DNA of 64,000 nt. It comes from Spirosoma taeanense. GTDB taxonomy: Bacteria; Bacteroidota; Bacteroidia; Cytophagales; Spirosomataceae. The position numbers and the translations under genes are program-made. The DNA is taken from positions 3,881,001 through 3,945,000 of the forward strand of contig NZ_CP053435.1 of assembly GCF_013127955.1 (NCBI RefSeq), in the 5' to 3' direction. This document shows positions 53,651 to 63,622 of this stretch, piece by piece (position 1 is the first letter of the stretch; each line of letters begins with the position of its first letter). Below the pieces are notes generated by a model. The model worked only from the letters and a program-made list of their open reading frames with translations. It made no database searches and had not been told where the DNA came from.

Positions 53651-55444
53651 TCAGCGGGCTTCGCAGCCCTTTATCCGATACATCTTACCGTCGGCTTTCG
53701 TGTACAGAAAGAATTCATTATTCAGTCCCAGCCCAAAACGAAGGTCTGTTTTCTTGCTGCCGCTCAGGGCCTGAAACGTTGTTACGCTGCCGCCCACCTG
53801 AATTTCCATTTCCTGAATAGCCGCCTGCTGGCCGGGCTTCAGTTGACTGCTTTCGACGTAAAACACGCGCCCGTTCACAATATCGCCGAAGATATACTTT
53901 CCCGTCAGCGGAGGGAGATCCGTCCGCGAATAAACAAATCCCGCCGAGATGGCATTCCCTTCGTCGTGATCGTACAGGGCTGCCGGATACGTGTACTGCA
54001 GCGCAGCATCATCTTCGGGGAGGGCATACACCTTGTCCATTTTCGCCCGGTAATACATCCGGAAGTTGCCTTCCCGCTCCGGCCAGCCATAATCTGCCCC
54101 GGCTACGCCCAGGTTCAGTTCTTCGGCATTGGCATGACCAATATCCGAAATCAGCATCTTTCCGTCCGGCGTCCAGGCAATCCGGTTGGGGTTCCGGAAG
54201 CCCCGGCAAAAAATTTCGCCCAGTGTTGCCGGGTCATTATCCTGCGCGTAAGGGTTACTGGCCGGGATGCCGTAACGACCGTTTTTACTGTTGGTGCCCC
54301 GTGGATCGATCCGTAGCACCGAACTCCAGATGTGGTGATTGTCTCTGCAGATAAACGGGTAGCCATTTTCGGTAGCGCCCCCATCGCCCACGCCGATGTA
54401 CAGCAGACCGTAATCCGGACTACCCGGCCGGGTGTGGGGGTTGAACGTAATCTCCTGGACGCCGTGAATGGGCGATACCATGTTAACCCGCATCATCTCG
54501 CGCCCCGAGCCGACGAATTTGTCGGCCGTTGGATTGGGTAGTTTCCACTCGGTCAGAACCCATTGCAGCGTTACCTTAATCGAATCGGCATAAGCAAAAT
54601 CGGCGGGGGCCGCATGGGCTTTTTCGGTGTGCGTCGTGTAAAAAAGACCGTTTGTATTGAAGTCCGGATGGAAGGCGTAGCTGCCGAAGCCCGTTGCCAG
54701 TCCGGGCGTAGGGATAAAGCCGGAACGCTCTTTAGCCATCTCCATATACACCCGCAGCTTGTTGTCCACCATCTCATACAGCGTTCCCCGCAGATCCTGA
54801 ATAAACAGTCGGTCGGGTTTACCCGGCAGCACCTGCATCTTGTTGATTCGCGCCAGGGGTACTTTTTCGGCGGTAGCCGGGGCGGTGGTAACCTCTTCCA
54901 GAATAAGCCGCAGACCCGATTTTTCTATTTTCTGCGGCATCGGATCGCTCAGTGGTGCACCCAGCCGACTCATATCAGCCGAGGCCGGTTCGCGCTTCTG
55001 GTTACGATGAACAAAGGCCATGATCGCCCGGATATCCGCATCGCTCAGGGTAGAGAACGGCGGCATCGCCTGCTTGTATTCGTCAAACAGCCGTTTGGCG
55101 CGGGCATCGCCACTGCTGATCATGGCCGGAGCATTCCGGATAAACTTATGTATCCAGGCGGGCGACACCTCGGAAGTCACCCCGCTCAGATTCGGCCCTA
55201 TACCCTTCTGCAGAAAGTTATGGCAGGTCGAGCAGTTGGTCTGGAAGAGTTGTTCGCCCTTCTGAAGGGTTGGTTTATCGGTAGCGTACGTCGTTTCTCC
55301 CCTTTTGCTGGCAGGCTGCACTTTGGACGATTGGCCGTTTGCGCCCGCGCAGATTCCCAGAATACCCGTGATGATAAAAACCCAGAATCGTAGTTGCCGT
55401 TTAGCCGGCCGGGACCCATTGAAGAAATGCGTTTGAATAGGCAT
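53651..55444 (-). CDS. Cytochrome c fused to PQQ-dependent sugar dehydrogenase
   Basis: About 597 residues from ATG 55444 (ATG 55459 is also possible). Leader FWVFIITGILGICAGANGQ. A c-type cytochrome domain at about 60-150 with CSTCH and a distal methionine in KQAMPPFSTLSDADIRAIMAF, then a six-bladed GDH/hedgehog-interacting-type propeller (LATGFGSYAFHPDF, YIGVGDGG, GFRNPNRIAWTPDG, ISDIGHANAEELNLG, YGWPEREG). Oxidises a sugar or alcohol and passes electrons to the attached haem. Next to YceI and a di-haem cytochrome on the same strand. Confidence 0.88.
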   Translation of the reverse strand: MPIQTHFFNGSRPAKRQLRFWVFIITGILGICAGANGQSSKVQPASKRGETTYATDKPTLQKGEQLFQTNCSTCHNFLQKGIGPNLSGVTSEVSPAWIHKFIRNAPAMISSGDARAKRLFDEYKQAMPPFSTLSDADIRAIMAFVHRNQKREPASADMSRLGAPLSDPMPQKIEKSGLRLILEEVTTAPATAEKVPLARINKMQVLPGKPDRLFIQDLRGTLYEMVDNKLRVYMEMAKERSGFIPTPGLATGFGSYAFHPDFNTNGLFYTTHTEKAHAAPADFAYADSIKVTLQWVLTEWKLPNPTADKFVGSGREMMRVNMVSPIHGVQEITFNPHTRPGSPDYGLLYIGVGDGGATENGYPFICRDNHHIWSSVLRIDPRGTNSKNGRYGIPASNPYAQDNDPATLGEIFCRGFRNPNRIAWTPDGKMLISDIGHANAEELNLGVAGADYGWPEREGNFRMYYRAKMDKVYALPEDDAALQYTYPAALYDHDEGNAISAGFVYSRTDLPPLTGKYIFGDIVNGRVFYVESSQLKPGQQAAIQEMEIQVGGSVTTFQALSGSKKTDLRFGLGLNNEFFLYTKADGKMYRIKGCEAR

Positions 55445-55567
55445 TGTTAATGAAACCATTATCTGCTCTCACCAGACCAGATGGCGTAACGTTACGATCC
55501 GGCCAGCCTTAGTCAAAGCACAGCCCGTCCATAATCTAATGAATCACAGACCACGAACCGACTCAGG

Positions 55568-56101
55568 CTAACTTTTAGACAGGGTTCGGGCCGCCAGCTT
55601 TACCAGAATCTGTACCTCTACCTCATCGGCCAGCACGAGACTGGATTGCCCCAGTTCAAAATCAAGCCGGTTAAGCCGAAAGCTGCCGCCGAACGTATTG
55701 TCGGCCGAATACGTAAACGGAATCTTTACTTCCCGCTCAATGCCTTTGATGTTCAGATCAAACAGGCCCTCATAGCGACCGCGCCCCGTCCTGCGGATCG
55801 TTTTGGACGCCAGCGTGATGCGCGGAAACTGCTCGCTATGAAAATAATCGGGTCGCTGCAGGTGCTTGTCGCGCAGGACAATGCCCGTGCGGATGCTGCT
55901 GACCGGCACCGACGCCCGAATGTCGGCATTGCCCAGGCGGTCGGGGTCAAACTGAACATCGGCCTCCAGACCCTCAAACGTTCCGTTGACGGTAATGCCC
56001 GCATTCTGGATGCGGAACGTAATGGCAGACTCCCTGATTTCGGACTCGCGGGTCGACCAGGCAGCACACAGGAGCAGTATGAACGTAGCCAGGAGTTTCA
56101 T
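55568..56101 (-). CDS. YceI-family protein (exported)
   Basis: 177 residues; short signal peptide (MKLLATFILLLCAAWS). YceI barrel: ITFRIQNAGITVNGTFEG, IRTGIVLRDKHLQRPDYFHSEQ, FDLNIKGIEREVKIPF and LDFELGQSS. Its ATG overlaps the stop of the di-haem cytochrome gene (ATGA, 56098-56101). A link between YceI and electron-transfer proteins is known from other bacteria and may reflect quinone or isoprenoid binding (inference). Confidence 0.9.
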   Translation of the reverse strand: MKLLATFILLLCAAWSTRESEIRESAITFRIQNAGITVNGTFEGLEADVQFDPDRLGNADIRASVPVSSIRTGIVLRDKHLQRPDYFHSEQFPRITLASKTIRRTGRGRYEGLFDLNIKGIEREVKIPFTYSADNTFGGSFRLNRLDFELGQSSLVLADEVEVQILVKLAARTLSKS

Positions 56102-57621
56102 AATGTTCTGAGATATGCCAGCAGCGCCTTCCGGTCGGCTTCGGGCAGGTCCATACCAAACTCATGGCCGCGAACGGCCTTTTGCGTTACACCCGCGCCC
56201 CGGAAACCCGTCGGTACGTAGTCATCACGCAGCCGCCGGGGATCGAGCAGATCGTCCAGCGTCGCCAGCGAACCGTCGTGCAGAAAGGGGCCCCGATACC
56301 AGAGGCCTTTGAGCGACGGCACTTTATAATAGCCCGTGCCGCGTCGGGTTTTGAGTGCGTAACTCGGGTCGGTACCAACGGAAATATCAAAAATGTCGTA
56401 TTTCTTCCGGTGTTCGTCGGGCACTTCAAAGCCATCCACTGGCGTCAGCATATTGTTGGTGAAGGCCGGTGGCGTATGGCAGCTCACGCAGCCCTGTTCG
56501 GCGTAGATCCGTTCACCCCGTTTTGTCAGGGCACTAGGTTTGTTCGGGTTGGCGGGGTGTTCAAGTGAGTAAATAAACTTGGCCAGCGCATATAACTGGG
56601 CCTCACTGTAGCGAATACCTGTAGCGGGTGCAGGCACCTCTTTAAAGCCTTTACCGGCCGGCACAAACCCGTCGTAGCTGGCGATCATATTCACCGATTG
56701 GTTGAGTGCAACGTAACGCATCAGATCGCCAATATTCCGGTGGCGGTTGACGCCCCCGTGGTCCATGTATTTCCGCTCGTTTACCCCAATCAGGTTGGGA
56801 ACCTGCGGAGGAAACAGAATAGAAGCTCCTTCGCGCAGCACGGTGCCGGGAGGCATAGCATCCAGGGCGTCGGCAATGGCCAGTTTGGACTGTCTGCTCA
56901 ACTGCGTATGCGGATCGTCGGCCAGCCAGGGCGCGCCCATCAAGGCCTTCACAAACCCCTGCGCAGCTGGTTCGGGTACTTCATACCTGCGGTACGTGTA
57001 AGCGACCCGCTGAGCATCGGGTGAGTTGCCCTGTGCGCCTTTTAAAACCGTTCCGTCCGGCATGACCCGCGTATGACACATAACGCATCCTAGACCGCTG
57101 ACAACCACGAGCCCTTTTTTAGGAACCACGTACCGCGCAAACGGCATAATTCCTTCCTTTGTCAGGGGCATGTTGGTATAGGCATACATGGCCGAGTCCC
57201 GAGCTTCCCGAACCGTGAAAACGCCCGTCGTATCGGTGGGCGCATCGAATACCAGTTCACCGGCTTTAATCCAGTCGGCTTCGGTTTTGAGCTTAGCCGG
57301 GTCGAACACCACCTCGGGTTCCTGCTGGTGCAGCCATTCCCAATATCCTTTGGGTTCCCGACCGGGGGCGTAAATCGGGTAGCTTTTGTAGATGACCATT
57401 TCGGGCATCTGGTAGTAATAGTCCGGCGATACGTTTTTCGGCGAAGCTTTGGCCACAGCCAGTGGGATTTCGTAATCGGCCAGTGCCGCGCTGTCCCAGG
57501 TTCGGGGGATGTCGGGAACGAACGGTACCGATAGCAGGGCTTTCTCACCGTCGGGCCGGGTCGTGTAGGCCAGTAAGCCTATAGCTAGGGCAAGCAGCAG
57601 AATAAAACACAGTTGCTTCAT
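56098..57621 (-). CDS. Di-haem cytochrome c (peroxidase-like)
   Basis: 507 residues; leader MKQLCFILLLALAIGLLAY. Two haem motifs: CVMCH (about 183) and CVSCH (about 377), with FAKFIYSLEHP and a late YRGPFLHDGSLATLDDLLDP, as in bacterial cytochrome c peroxidase/MauG-like proteins. The C-terminal domain keeps the TFGTPPAFTNN-type haem surroundings. First gene of an operon with the exported YceI, probably continuing to the PQQ dehydrogenase. Periplasmic electron transfer. Confidence 0.85.
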   Translation of the reverse strand: MKQLCFILLLALAIGLLAYTTRPDGEKALLSVPFVPDIPRTWDSAALADYEIPLAVAKASPKNVSPDYYYQMPEMVIYKSYPIYAPGREPKGYWEWLHQQEPEVVFDPAKLKTEADWIKAGELVFDAPTDTTGVFTVREARDSAMYAYTNMPLTKEGIMPFARYVVPKKGLVVVSGLGCVMCHTRVMPDGTVLKGAQGNSPDAQRVAYTYRRYEVPEPAAQGFVKALMGAPWLADDPHTQLSRQSKLAIADALDAMPPGTVLREGASILFPPQVPNLIGVNERKYMDHGGVNRHRNIGDLMRYVALNQSVNMIASYDGFVPAGKGFKEVPAPATGIRYSEAQLYALAKFIYSLEHPANPNKPSALTKRGERIYAEQGCVSCHTPPAFTNNMLTPVDGFEVPDEHRKKYDIFDISVGTDPSYALKTRRGTGYYKVPSLKGLWYRGPFLHDGSLATLDDLLDPRRLRDDYVPTGFRGAGVTQKAVRGHEFGMDLPEADRKALLAYLRTL

Positions 57622-57715
57622 GACTCGTTGGCATTAGTTAACCAACTGAAAAGTAGCAACTTAATCAACTCCGCCTATGCGGTTTTTCGTAACCGGCAAT
57701 CCTGTTCACCAGCGG

Positions 57716-58408
57716 TCAATATTCATCGAGGATATCGACGGCCAGGGCGTTGACGGTTTCCCACGAAAACGGCAGCCACTGACTCTTTGTATCGTCGAAC
57801 ACTTCGGTAGCCGCTTCGCCCGGGAATAGCTTGTAGTCGAACTTGGGGTAATTACTGACGATGTAGCCGGGGTAATAGTACTGTTTCTGCTGGAGCCGGG
57901 CGTAATTGATCTTCTGGAGCATCAGGTATTTTCCCAGACTGTGTTTGCGATAGGCCGGGTGGTAAAAATTCATGATGCCCGCAATACTCTGATCACCATT
58001 GTCGAAAACCCCAACGGCAATCAGCCGGTCACCGTCCCGCACCTCAACGGCATACGACTCAAAGGCATCGTAGCGCGCGCCGTTGAGCAGCCAGAACCTG
58101 ACCGATTCCGGCGCTTCGAAATCTACCGAGCTTTTATAGAGGCTATAGAGAGCTTCAACTTCCGGGGTAATTATGAACGGCTTCACCACTACCGAGAACA
58201 TTTCGTTGCTTCGGAGCAGTCTACGCTGCTTCGGGCCATACTCCACCCGATTCAAGACAAAGCGCAGCCAGTGCACAGGAAAGATCGTGTTATCGAAAAC
58301 CAGGTATCGGCAGGTAAATATGTCCTGATGCATGCGAAAGTAACCCAGGCTCAGGCACAGATCCAGCTTGCTTCCTTTCATTATGGGGCGGGCGTTTAGG
58401 TAATCCAT
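57716..58408 (-). CDS. Arginyl-tRNA--protein transferase-like protein
   Basis: 230 residues. The C-terminal GNAT-like half has AGIMNFYHPAYRKHSLGKYLMLQKINYARLQQ and YYYPGYIVSNYPKFDYK, the signature of ATE/Bpt transferases. The N-terminal zinc-cysteine region is reduced (LCLSLGYFRMHQDIFTCRY). Bpt relatives attach leucine or arginine to protein N-termini for degradation. The shortened N-terminus makes the exact activity uncertain. Cytosolic. Confidence 0.78.
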   Translation of the reverse strand: MDYLNARPIMKGSKLDLCLSLGYFRMHQDIFTCRYLVFDNTIFPVHWLRFVLNRVEYGPKQRRLLRSNEMFSVVVKPFIITPEVEALYSLYKSSVDFEAPESVRFWLLNGARYDAFESYAVEVRDGDRLIAVGVFDNGDQSIAGIMNFYHPAYRKHSLGKYLMLQKINYARLQQKQYYYPGYIVSNYPKFDYKLFPGEAATEVFDDTKSQWLPFSWETVNALAVDILDEY

Positions 58409-58494
58409 ATCAGGCCGTCAAGTTAATACGAAAGCCTAAACAACCTAATGGCCAGGCATAAATGCCGGAAAGATTACAGTCTGCCGTTCGTAAG

Positions 58495-58878
58495 TTAACT
58501 GTTCAGATAGGCTAGCTTCTGGCTCCAGACCAGCGCGATCTGAGTAGCACGCTGGCGTACCTGCTCGGCAGTGTCGCCAGTGAAATGCTCACTCAGCGTA
58601 GCCGAAAACAAAGTTAACCAGCGCTCAAAGTGTTCCCGGCTGAGCGTATGTGTCTGATTAACCAGCAGATGGGGCCGAAACGGGTGCCCGTCATAGGCGT
58701 TGTTGCCCAGGATTATCGACTCCCAGAAGGCATACATCTTCGGCAGATGACTGGCCCAGTCCACCTGCGCCACATCCGTAAACACAGGCCCGATCAGGGG
58801 ATCGGCCTGGACTTTTTCATAAAATGAGTTCACCAGAAACCGGATGGCTTCGGGTGAATCGAGCGTTTGCTTCGTCAT
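58495..58878 (-). CDS. Group III truncated haemoglobin
   Basis: 127 residues from ATG 58878 (MTKQTLDSPEAIRFLVNSFY); the earlier TTG at 58896 is rejected. Group III pattern: YEKVQADPLIGPVF, WASHLPKMYAFWESIILG, HPFRPHL and the proximal histidine in LSREHFERWLTLF. Binds haem and small gases. Located between the ATE-like and Nif3-like genes on one strand. Confidence 0.92.
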   Translation of the reverse strand: MTKQTLDSPEAIRFLVNSFYEKVQADPLIGPVFTDVAQVDWASHLPKMYAFWESIILGNNAYDGHPFRPHLLVNQTHTLSREHFERWLTLFSATLSEHFTGDTAEQVRQRATQIALVWSQKLAYLNS

Positions 58879-58897
58879 TCCGGTATATCCCGTCAAC

Positions 58898-59806
58898 TTA
58901 TTCGTAGCTGAATAGATTCCCGGATGGAATGTACGTTACGTTGATTCCCGGCACCTTCGGCTTCAGCCAGGTAACGAGCCATTCCATGCCGGCGGCTTCG
59001 CTCATGATATGCCCCAGCACCACCAGGGAAATTTTCTGTCCCTGCTGACGCGCATCCCGAATGTACTCCGGCGTTTCCCACTCACTGGCTTCTCCGCACA
59101 GAACCACATCGGGTCTGGCTGCAGCAATAGCCTTAATCTGATTGCGGCCACCAGCGGCACCCGGCAGCAGCAGGACGCGCTGACACACCTGGTTCTTATC
59201 GCCGACGACGCGCACCTGTTTGATGTCCAGTTTCTGTTTAACGTGCCGAATGAGCTGGTGCAGGGGCGTAGCGGGCATGGTCAGCAATAGCGCATTCTCC
59301 GGACTGCTGTATTTTGCCCAGTCCAGAGCCGACAGCATGCCGGTGGCGATACCATCGGGACGGTGTGAATGCCAGTAGTCATGAAAGCGCCAGACAGCAA
59401 TACCATGTTTAGCGAGCAGGTTCTGTTTATAGGTCACAACAGGATCGTTTTTCAGCCAGTCGGTTTCGTCGAGGTGGTTGTAGAACGTAGGCTCGTGCGC
59501 AATAATGAAGTTAGCCCCGGCGGCAGCGGTTTTTTCAATCACCTCCGCCGTGGCAAACATGGTCGTGACAATGCCCGTCACGGGCTGCGACGCCATCCCC
59601 GATTTCAGCGTATCGACTGTCTTGGGAAAGGGCGCGCCGGGAATCGTTTTGAGAATCAGGTCCATTACCTCACCGACCGTGGGTGCTGCGTAGCTGTCGT
59701 GCACCGGCTGCGCCGAACTGAGAATGGGCGTATTCAGGAGCATGGACGTGCCAACCGCCTGGGTCAGGTTCACTAAAAATTGTCGTCTTTTCACTACGCG
59801 GTGCAT
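58898..59806 (-). CDS. Nif3-like dinuclear metal-centre protein, exported
   Basis: 302 residues. The Tat-like leader MHRVVKRRQFLVNLTQAVGTSMLL is unusual for this family, most of which are cytosolic. Nif3 motifs: FIIAHEPTFYNH (metal-binding HEP), FHDYWHSHRPDGIATGM, ALLPGAAGG-like LLLPGAAGGRNQ, VVLCGEASEWE and VVLGHIMSEAAGMEWL (late H/E ligands). Metal-dependent hydrolase fold; physiological substrate unknown. Confidence 0.87.
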   Translation of the reverse strand: MHRVVKRRQFLVNLTQAVGTSMLLNTPILSSAQPVHDSYAAPTVGEVMDLILKTIPGAPFPKTVDTLKSGMASQPVTGIVTTMFATAEVIEKTAAAGANFIIAHEPTFYNHLDETDWLKNDPVVTYKQNLLAKHGIAVWRFHDYWHSHRPDGIATGMLSALDWAKYSSPENALLLTMPATPLHQLIRHVKQKLDIKQVRVVGDKNQVCQRVLLLPGAAGGRNQIKAIAAARPDVVLCGEASEWETPEYIRDARQQGQKISLVVLGHIMSEAAGMEWLVTWLKPKVPGINVTYIPSGNLFSYE

Positions 59807-59968
59807 GGTCGCAGGTGGGTTATAAGGAGCAAGAGTTTCAACCGGGACGTTGATGCGTAACGAATCAATGTCTCGTTTAGCAAGTTAAGTCGCCGTCCGG
59901 AAACTAAGCGTACCCGGTTCGGGATTATTACGCAAAGCACACATATACCACCAATTTTTCAACTAACG

Positions 59969-61024
59969 ATGGAATTAGGGATCAGTAGCTTTGGCGACGT
60001 AAAACCGGATGATGTATCCGGTGGAGCCGTCAACGCCCACCAACGAATGCAGCAACTGCTGGAAGAAATAAAACTCGCTGATGAAGTGGGACTGGATGTG
60101 TTTGCCCTGGGCGAACATCACCGGCCTGATTTTGTCATATCGGCGCCCGAAGTGGTTCTGGCGGCAGCCGCATCGCTCACCAAACGCATCCGTCTGTCAA
60201 GCGCCGTTACGGTACTGAGTTCCGCCGATCCGGTGCGGGTATTCCAGAACTTTGCCACCCTCGATCTGCTCTCCGGCGGCCGCGCGGAGATCATGGCCGG
60301 TCGGGGTTCGTTTATCGAGTCGTTTCCGCTGTTTGGCTACGACCTGAACGATTACGATGAGCTGTTTACCGAGAAGCTGGAACTGCTGCTGGCCATTAAC
60401 CGGCAGGAAGTCGTTAGCTGGCAGGGTAAACACCGGGCGGCCATCCCGAATCTGGGCGTGTATCCGCGTCCGCTTCAGGCGTCGCTGCCCATTTGGCTGG
60501 CCGTGGGCGGTACGCCGGCTTCGGCCGTTCGGGCGGGGCAACTGAACCTGCCGATGACCGTCGCGCTGCTGGGCGGTACGCCCGACCGGTTCGTACCTTT
60601 GGTGAATCTCTACCGCCAGTCGGCCCGGCAGGCCGGGCATGACATCAGTCAGTTACCCCTGGCCATCAATTCGCACTTCTACGTAGCGGATACGTCGCAA
60701 CAGGCCGCCAATGAGTTCTTCCCGTCGTATCAGGTGCTGATGAACCGGGTTGGTCGGGAACGGGGCTGGCCACCGCTGGGCCGCGAGCAGTTCGAATACC
60801 TGCGTCAGTACGGGCCGCTTCTAGTCGGGAGTCCGCAGCAGATCATCGACAAGATTCTGCACTTCCACGAACTCTTCCAGAATACGCGCTATCTGGCTCA
60901 GGTGCTCGGTGGCCCCCTGACCGATCACGCAAAAAACCTACACGCGATTGAGTTATTCGGGACTAAAGTTGCTCCCGCCGTCCGGAAAGCCCTGCAACCG
61001 GCTCAGGCCGACGTAAACAAATAA
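59969..61024 (+). CDS. LLM-class flavin-dependent oxidoreductase
   Basis: 351 residues. Bacterial-luciferase-like barrel: [72 protein letters not shown] and [13 protein letters not shown] near the end. FMN or F420 type; Bacteroidota homologues probably use FMN. Role unknown, cytosolic. The ArsC-like gene at 61390-61043 is convergent. Confidence 0.92.
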   Translation: MELGISSFGDVKPDDVSGGAVNAHQRMQQLLEEIKLADEVGLDVFALGEHHRPDFVISAPEVVLAAAASLTKRIRLSSAVTVLSSADPVRVFQNFATLDLLSGGRAEIMAGRGSFIESFPLFGYDLNDYDELFTEKLELLLAINRQEVVSWQGKHRAAIPNLGVYPRPLQASLPIWLAVGGTPASAVRAGQLNLPMTVALLGGTPDRFVPLVNLYRQSARQAGHDISQLPLAINSHFYVADTSQQAANEFFPSYQVLMNRVGRERGWPPLGREQFEYLRQYGPLLVGSPQQIIDKILHFHELFQNTRYLAQVLGGPLTDHAKNLHAIELFGTKVAPAVRKALQPAQADVNK

Positions 61025-61042
61025 AGCGAGCGAGACCGTCGG

Positions 61043-61390
61043 CTATGCCGCAAAAACGGCCTCGTAGTCGGCGGTCTTAAAGCCCAACGCCACAATCTGA
61101 CCGTCTGCTTCAATCAGCGGTCGGCGGATAACGGACGGCCTGTCGAGCATGAGCGCGATGGCGCCTTCGGTATCGGTTGGCTTCTCCGCATCCGGCAGTT
61201 TCCTCCAGGTCACGCCCGACCGGTTCACGAGGTCTTCCCAGCTTTTCTGCGTCAGCCAGCGCTCAATCGTCGGGCGGTCAATACCCTGTTTTTTGTAATC
61301 GTGAAACTGGTACGTAATACCGCGTTCGGCCAGCCAGGTGCGGGCTTTTTTGACGGTATCGCAATTCGGAATGGCGTATAGAATAAACAT
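61043..61390 (-). CDS. ArsC/Spx/YffB-family thioredoxin-fold protein
   Basis: 115 residues from ATG 61390 (MFILYAIPNCDTVKKARTWLAERGI). A single cysteine in PNCDTV, without the CxxC of Spx, and the RRPLIEADGQIVALGF end match YffB-type ArsC relatives. These are small glutathione- or thiol-dependent reductases or regulators; no arsenic genes are near. Confidence 0.9.
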   Translation of the reverse strand: MFILYAIPNCDTVKKARTWLAERGITYQFHDYKKQGIDRPTIERWLTQKSWEDLVNRSGVTWRKLPDAEKPTDTEGAIALMLDRPSVIRRPLIEADGQIVALGFKTADYEAVFAA

Positions 61391-61533
61391 CGAATTTAGG
61401 TAATCTGGCAAAAATACCGCTTTCCGGCTTTAGCGGTTCAGCAAGGGCGACTCGGACCAATAAAAAGCAGCTCATGCCGTTAACTGATAGCCGACCCAAT
61501 GGGTTATTAAGGGTAATAAAACCTTTCTCAACG

Positions 61534-62745
61534 ATGAAAACGTCTTTATTTCTTTTCGCCCTCCTAGGGCTTGGCGGGAGCCTATCGCTGACCTCCTGCC
61601 AGAAAGAGCCCGAAAGCGCCGTTGTCGGAACGGGGAATCCAACGAACACGGGCAATACGGGCGGTAGCCAGACCGGCACGCAAACCGGCACGCCAACGAT
61701 TCGAGTGCAGACGCTGCTGACGAACTACGAGATCATCTGGGGCATGGATTTTCTGCCCAACGGCGACCTGCTCTTTACCGAAAGAAAAGGGCGGCTCTTC
61801 CGCTACGCTGGCGGCACAGCCACCGAACTAACCGGTCTGCCAACCGACATCAACATAAGCGGACAGGGTGGCCTGCTCGACCTTCGCGTTCATCCGGCCT
61901 ACGCCACGAACGGCTGGATTTACTGTTCGTATTCGAGTTCACCAGCCGGTAGCAGGGCTACGCAGCTCAACCTGATCCGGTTTAAGATCAACGCCAACCG
62001 CATCACCAACCTCGAAACCATTTTCAAAACCTCGGCTACCAACACCTGGTATGGGCACTACGGTGCGCGCATTGAGTTTGACAAAAACGGCCTGCTATAC
62101 TTCAGCGTGGGCGAAGGCGGGCCGAGTAGTTATGGAGGGGCTTCGTCGCCCAATCAGAACGCGCAGAACGTAAAAACCGAATGGGGCAAGATTCACCGGA
62201 TGACCGACTCGGGCCAGGTGCCCGCCGACAATCCAACCCTGCCCGGCAACACGACGCCGACCACCATTTTCTCGTATGGCCACCGAAATCCGCAGGGGCT
62301 GGCGCTCAACCCGTTTACGGGCGATCTGTGGGAAACTGAACACGGACCGAAAGGCGGGGATGAGGTAAACATCATCCAGTCCGCAAAAAACTATGGCTGG
62401 CCGCTCGTATCATACGGGATAAATTACGATGGCACCCCCATTTCGACCAGCCCGACCCGCGATGGTATTCAGGCACCCGTTCATACCTGGACACCTTCCA
62501 TCGGTACCTGCGGACTGGCCTTTATCACCAGCGACAAGTTCAAAGACTGGAAGGGCAATCTGGTAACGGGCTCACTGCCGCTCAACTACCTGAGTCGCTG
62601 CGCGATCAGCAACAATAAGGTTGTCAGCGAAGCGAAACTGCTCGAAAACCAGGGCCGCATCCGCAACGTCAAGCAGGGACCGGATGGCAGTCTGTACGTT
62701 TCCATTGAAGGACCGGGGCGGATTGTGCAGCTCATTCCAGAATGA
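61534..62745 (+). CDS. PQQ-dependent sugar dehydrogenase, lipoprotein
   Basis: 403 residues from ATG 61534; lipobox LTSC with cysteine about 22, then a Gly/Thr-rich linker (GNPTNTGNTGGSQTGTQTG). Aldose sugar dehydrogenase (Asd/YliI) propeller: LPNGDLLFTERKGRL, GGLLDLRVHPAY, YGHYGARIEFDKNGLLYFSVGEGG, YGHRNPQGLALNP, WETEHGPKGGDEVN, GYGWPLVSYG-like NYGWPLVSYG. The catalytic histidine is in the YGHYG region. Oxidises sugars at the cell surface. Confidence 0.9.
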   Translation: MKTSLFLFALLGLGGSLSLTSCQKEPESAVVGTGNPTNTGNTGGSQTGTQTGTPTIRVQTLLTNYEIIWGMDFLPNGDLLFTERKGRLFRYAGGTATELTGLPTDINISGQGGLLDLRVHPAYATNGWIYCSYSSSPAGSRATQLNLIRFKINANRITNLETIFKTSATNTWYGHYGARIEFDKNGLLYFSVGEGGPSSYGGASSPNQNAQNVKTEWGKIHRMTDSGQVPADNPTLPGNTTPTTIFSYGHRNPQGLALNPFTGDLWETEHGPKGGDEVNIIQSAKNYGWPLVSYGINYDGTPISTSPTRDGIQAPVHTWTPSIGTCGLAFITSDKFKDWKGNLVTGSLPLNYLSRCAISNNKVVSEAKLLENQGRIRNVKQGPDGSLYVSIEGPGRIVQLIPE

Positions 62746-62829
62746 CCGTCGGCGGGATTCAGCCGCGCGCATAGTAGACTTATGGCTGGTCGCTGCTTTT
62801 GTCGGGGTAACACGCCATCAAGCTGCCTC

Positions 62830-63600
62830 ATGCCTTATATCGCGCCTTTTTTCTGCTTTCTGCTGCTTTCGGTTATCAGCCCGTCCTGGCTGGAGCCGGT
62901 TACGTCCGGCATTTACCGCTGGAACGAAGCGCCGGTAACCAAACAGGCCGCTTCTGAACAGCGAGTCCTGCTGGAAGGTAGCCTGACCGATTTCAGCCAC
63001 ATGAAAGTTCACGCGACGACCCTACCGGCCCATCAGGCTCCGCATCCGGCGCACAAGCACACCGACGAAGAACTTATTATCATTAAGGAAGGTGAACTGA
63101 CCGTAACGATTGCCGGAAAGACCAAAACCCTCAGTACCGGTAGCGTAGCTCTGATGATGCCCGGCGACGAGCATGGGTTTGAAAACAAAGGCGACCAGCC
63201 CGCCACCTATTACGTTATGCGCTACGAATCGAAGGAGCCGGTCGATCTGGAGCGTGGCCGCAAAGCCGGTGGGTCGTTCTGGATCGACTGGAAGGACGTA
63301 GCCTTTCATCCGCACGACAAGGGCGGTGTTCGCCGGATGTTCGACCGGGCTACGGCCATGACCAAACGTTTTGAAATGCACGTAACGACGCTGAATCAGG
63401 GACTGTGGAGCCACCCGCCCCACACCCACCGGGCTGCGGAAATCCTGCTTATGGTCGACAATAGCGCGCAGGAAAGCATCGACGGCCGGATGCACTCTGC
63501 CAAAGCGGGGGACCTGATCTTTCTGGAATCGAACGTTCCCCACGCCATCCAGAACACCAGCCCCGGAAGCTGTACGTACTACGCCTTTCAGTTTGAGTAA
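62830..63600 (+). CDS. Bicupin protein, exported
   Basis: 256 residues from ATG 62830 (MPYIAPFFCFLLLSVISPSW leader). Two cupin domains: HPAHKHTDEELIIIKEGELTV...MPGDEHGF (about 68-115) and WSHPPHTHRAAEILLMVDN...FLESNVPHAIQNTS (about 190-245). Each keeps HxH and E metal ligands. Possibly a sugar or ureidoglycine-type enzyme; no pathway neighbours support a choice. Ends in a 21-bp perfect hairpin. Confidence 0.87.
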   Translation: MPYIAPFFCFLLLSVISPSWLEPVTSGIYRWNEAPVTKQAASEQRVLLEGSLTDFSHMKVHATTLPAHQAPHPAHKHTDEELIIIKEGELTVTIAGKTKTLSTGSVALMMPGDEHGFENKGDQPATYYVMRYESKEPVDLERGRKAGGSFWIDWKDVAFHPHDKGGVRRMFDRATAMTKRFEMHVTTLNQGLWSHPPHTHRAAEILLMVDNSAQESIDGRMHSAKAGDLIFLESNVPHAIQNTSPGSCTYYAFQFE

Positions 63601-63622
63601 CCTGTCAGCGTCATCATTCCTC

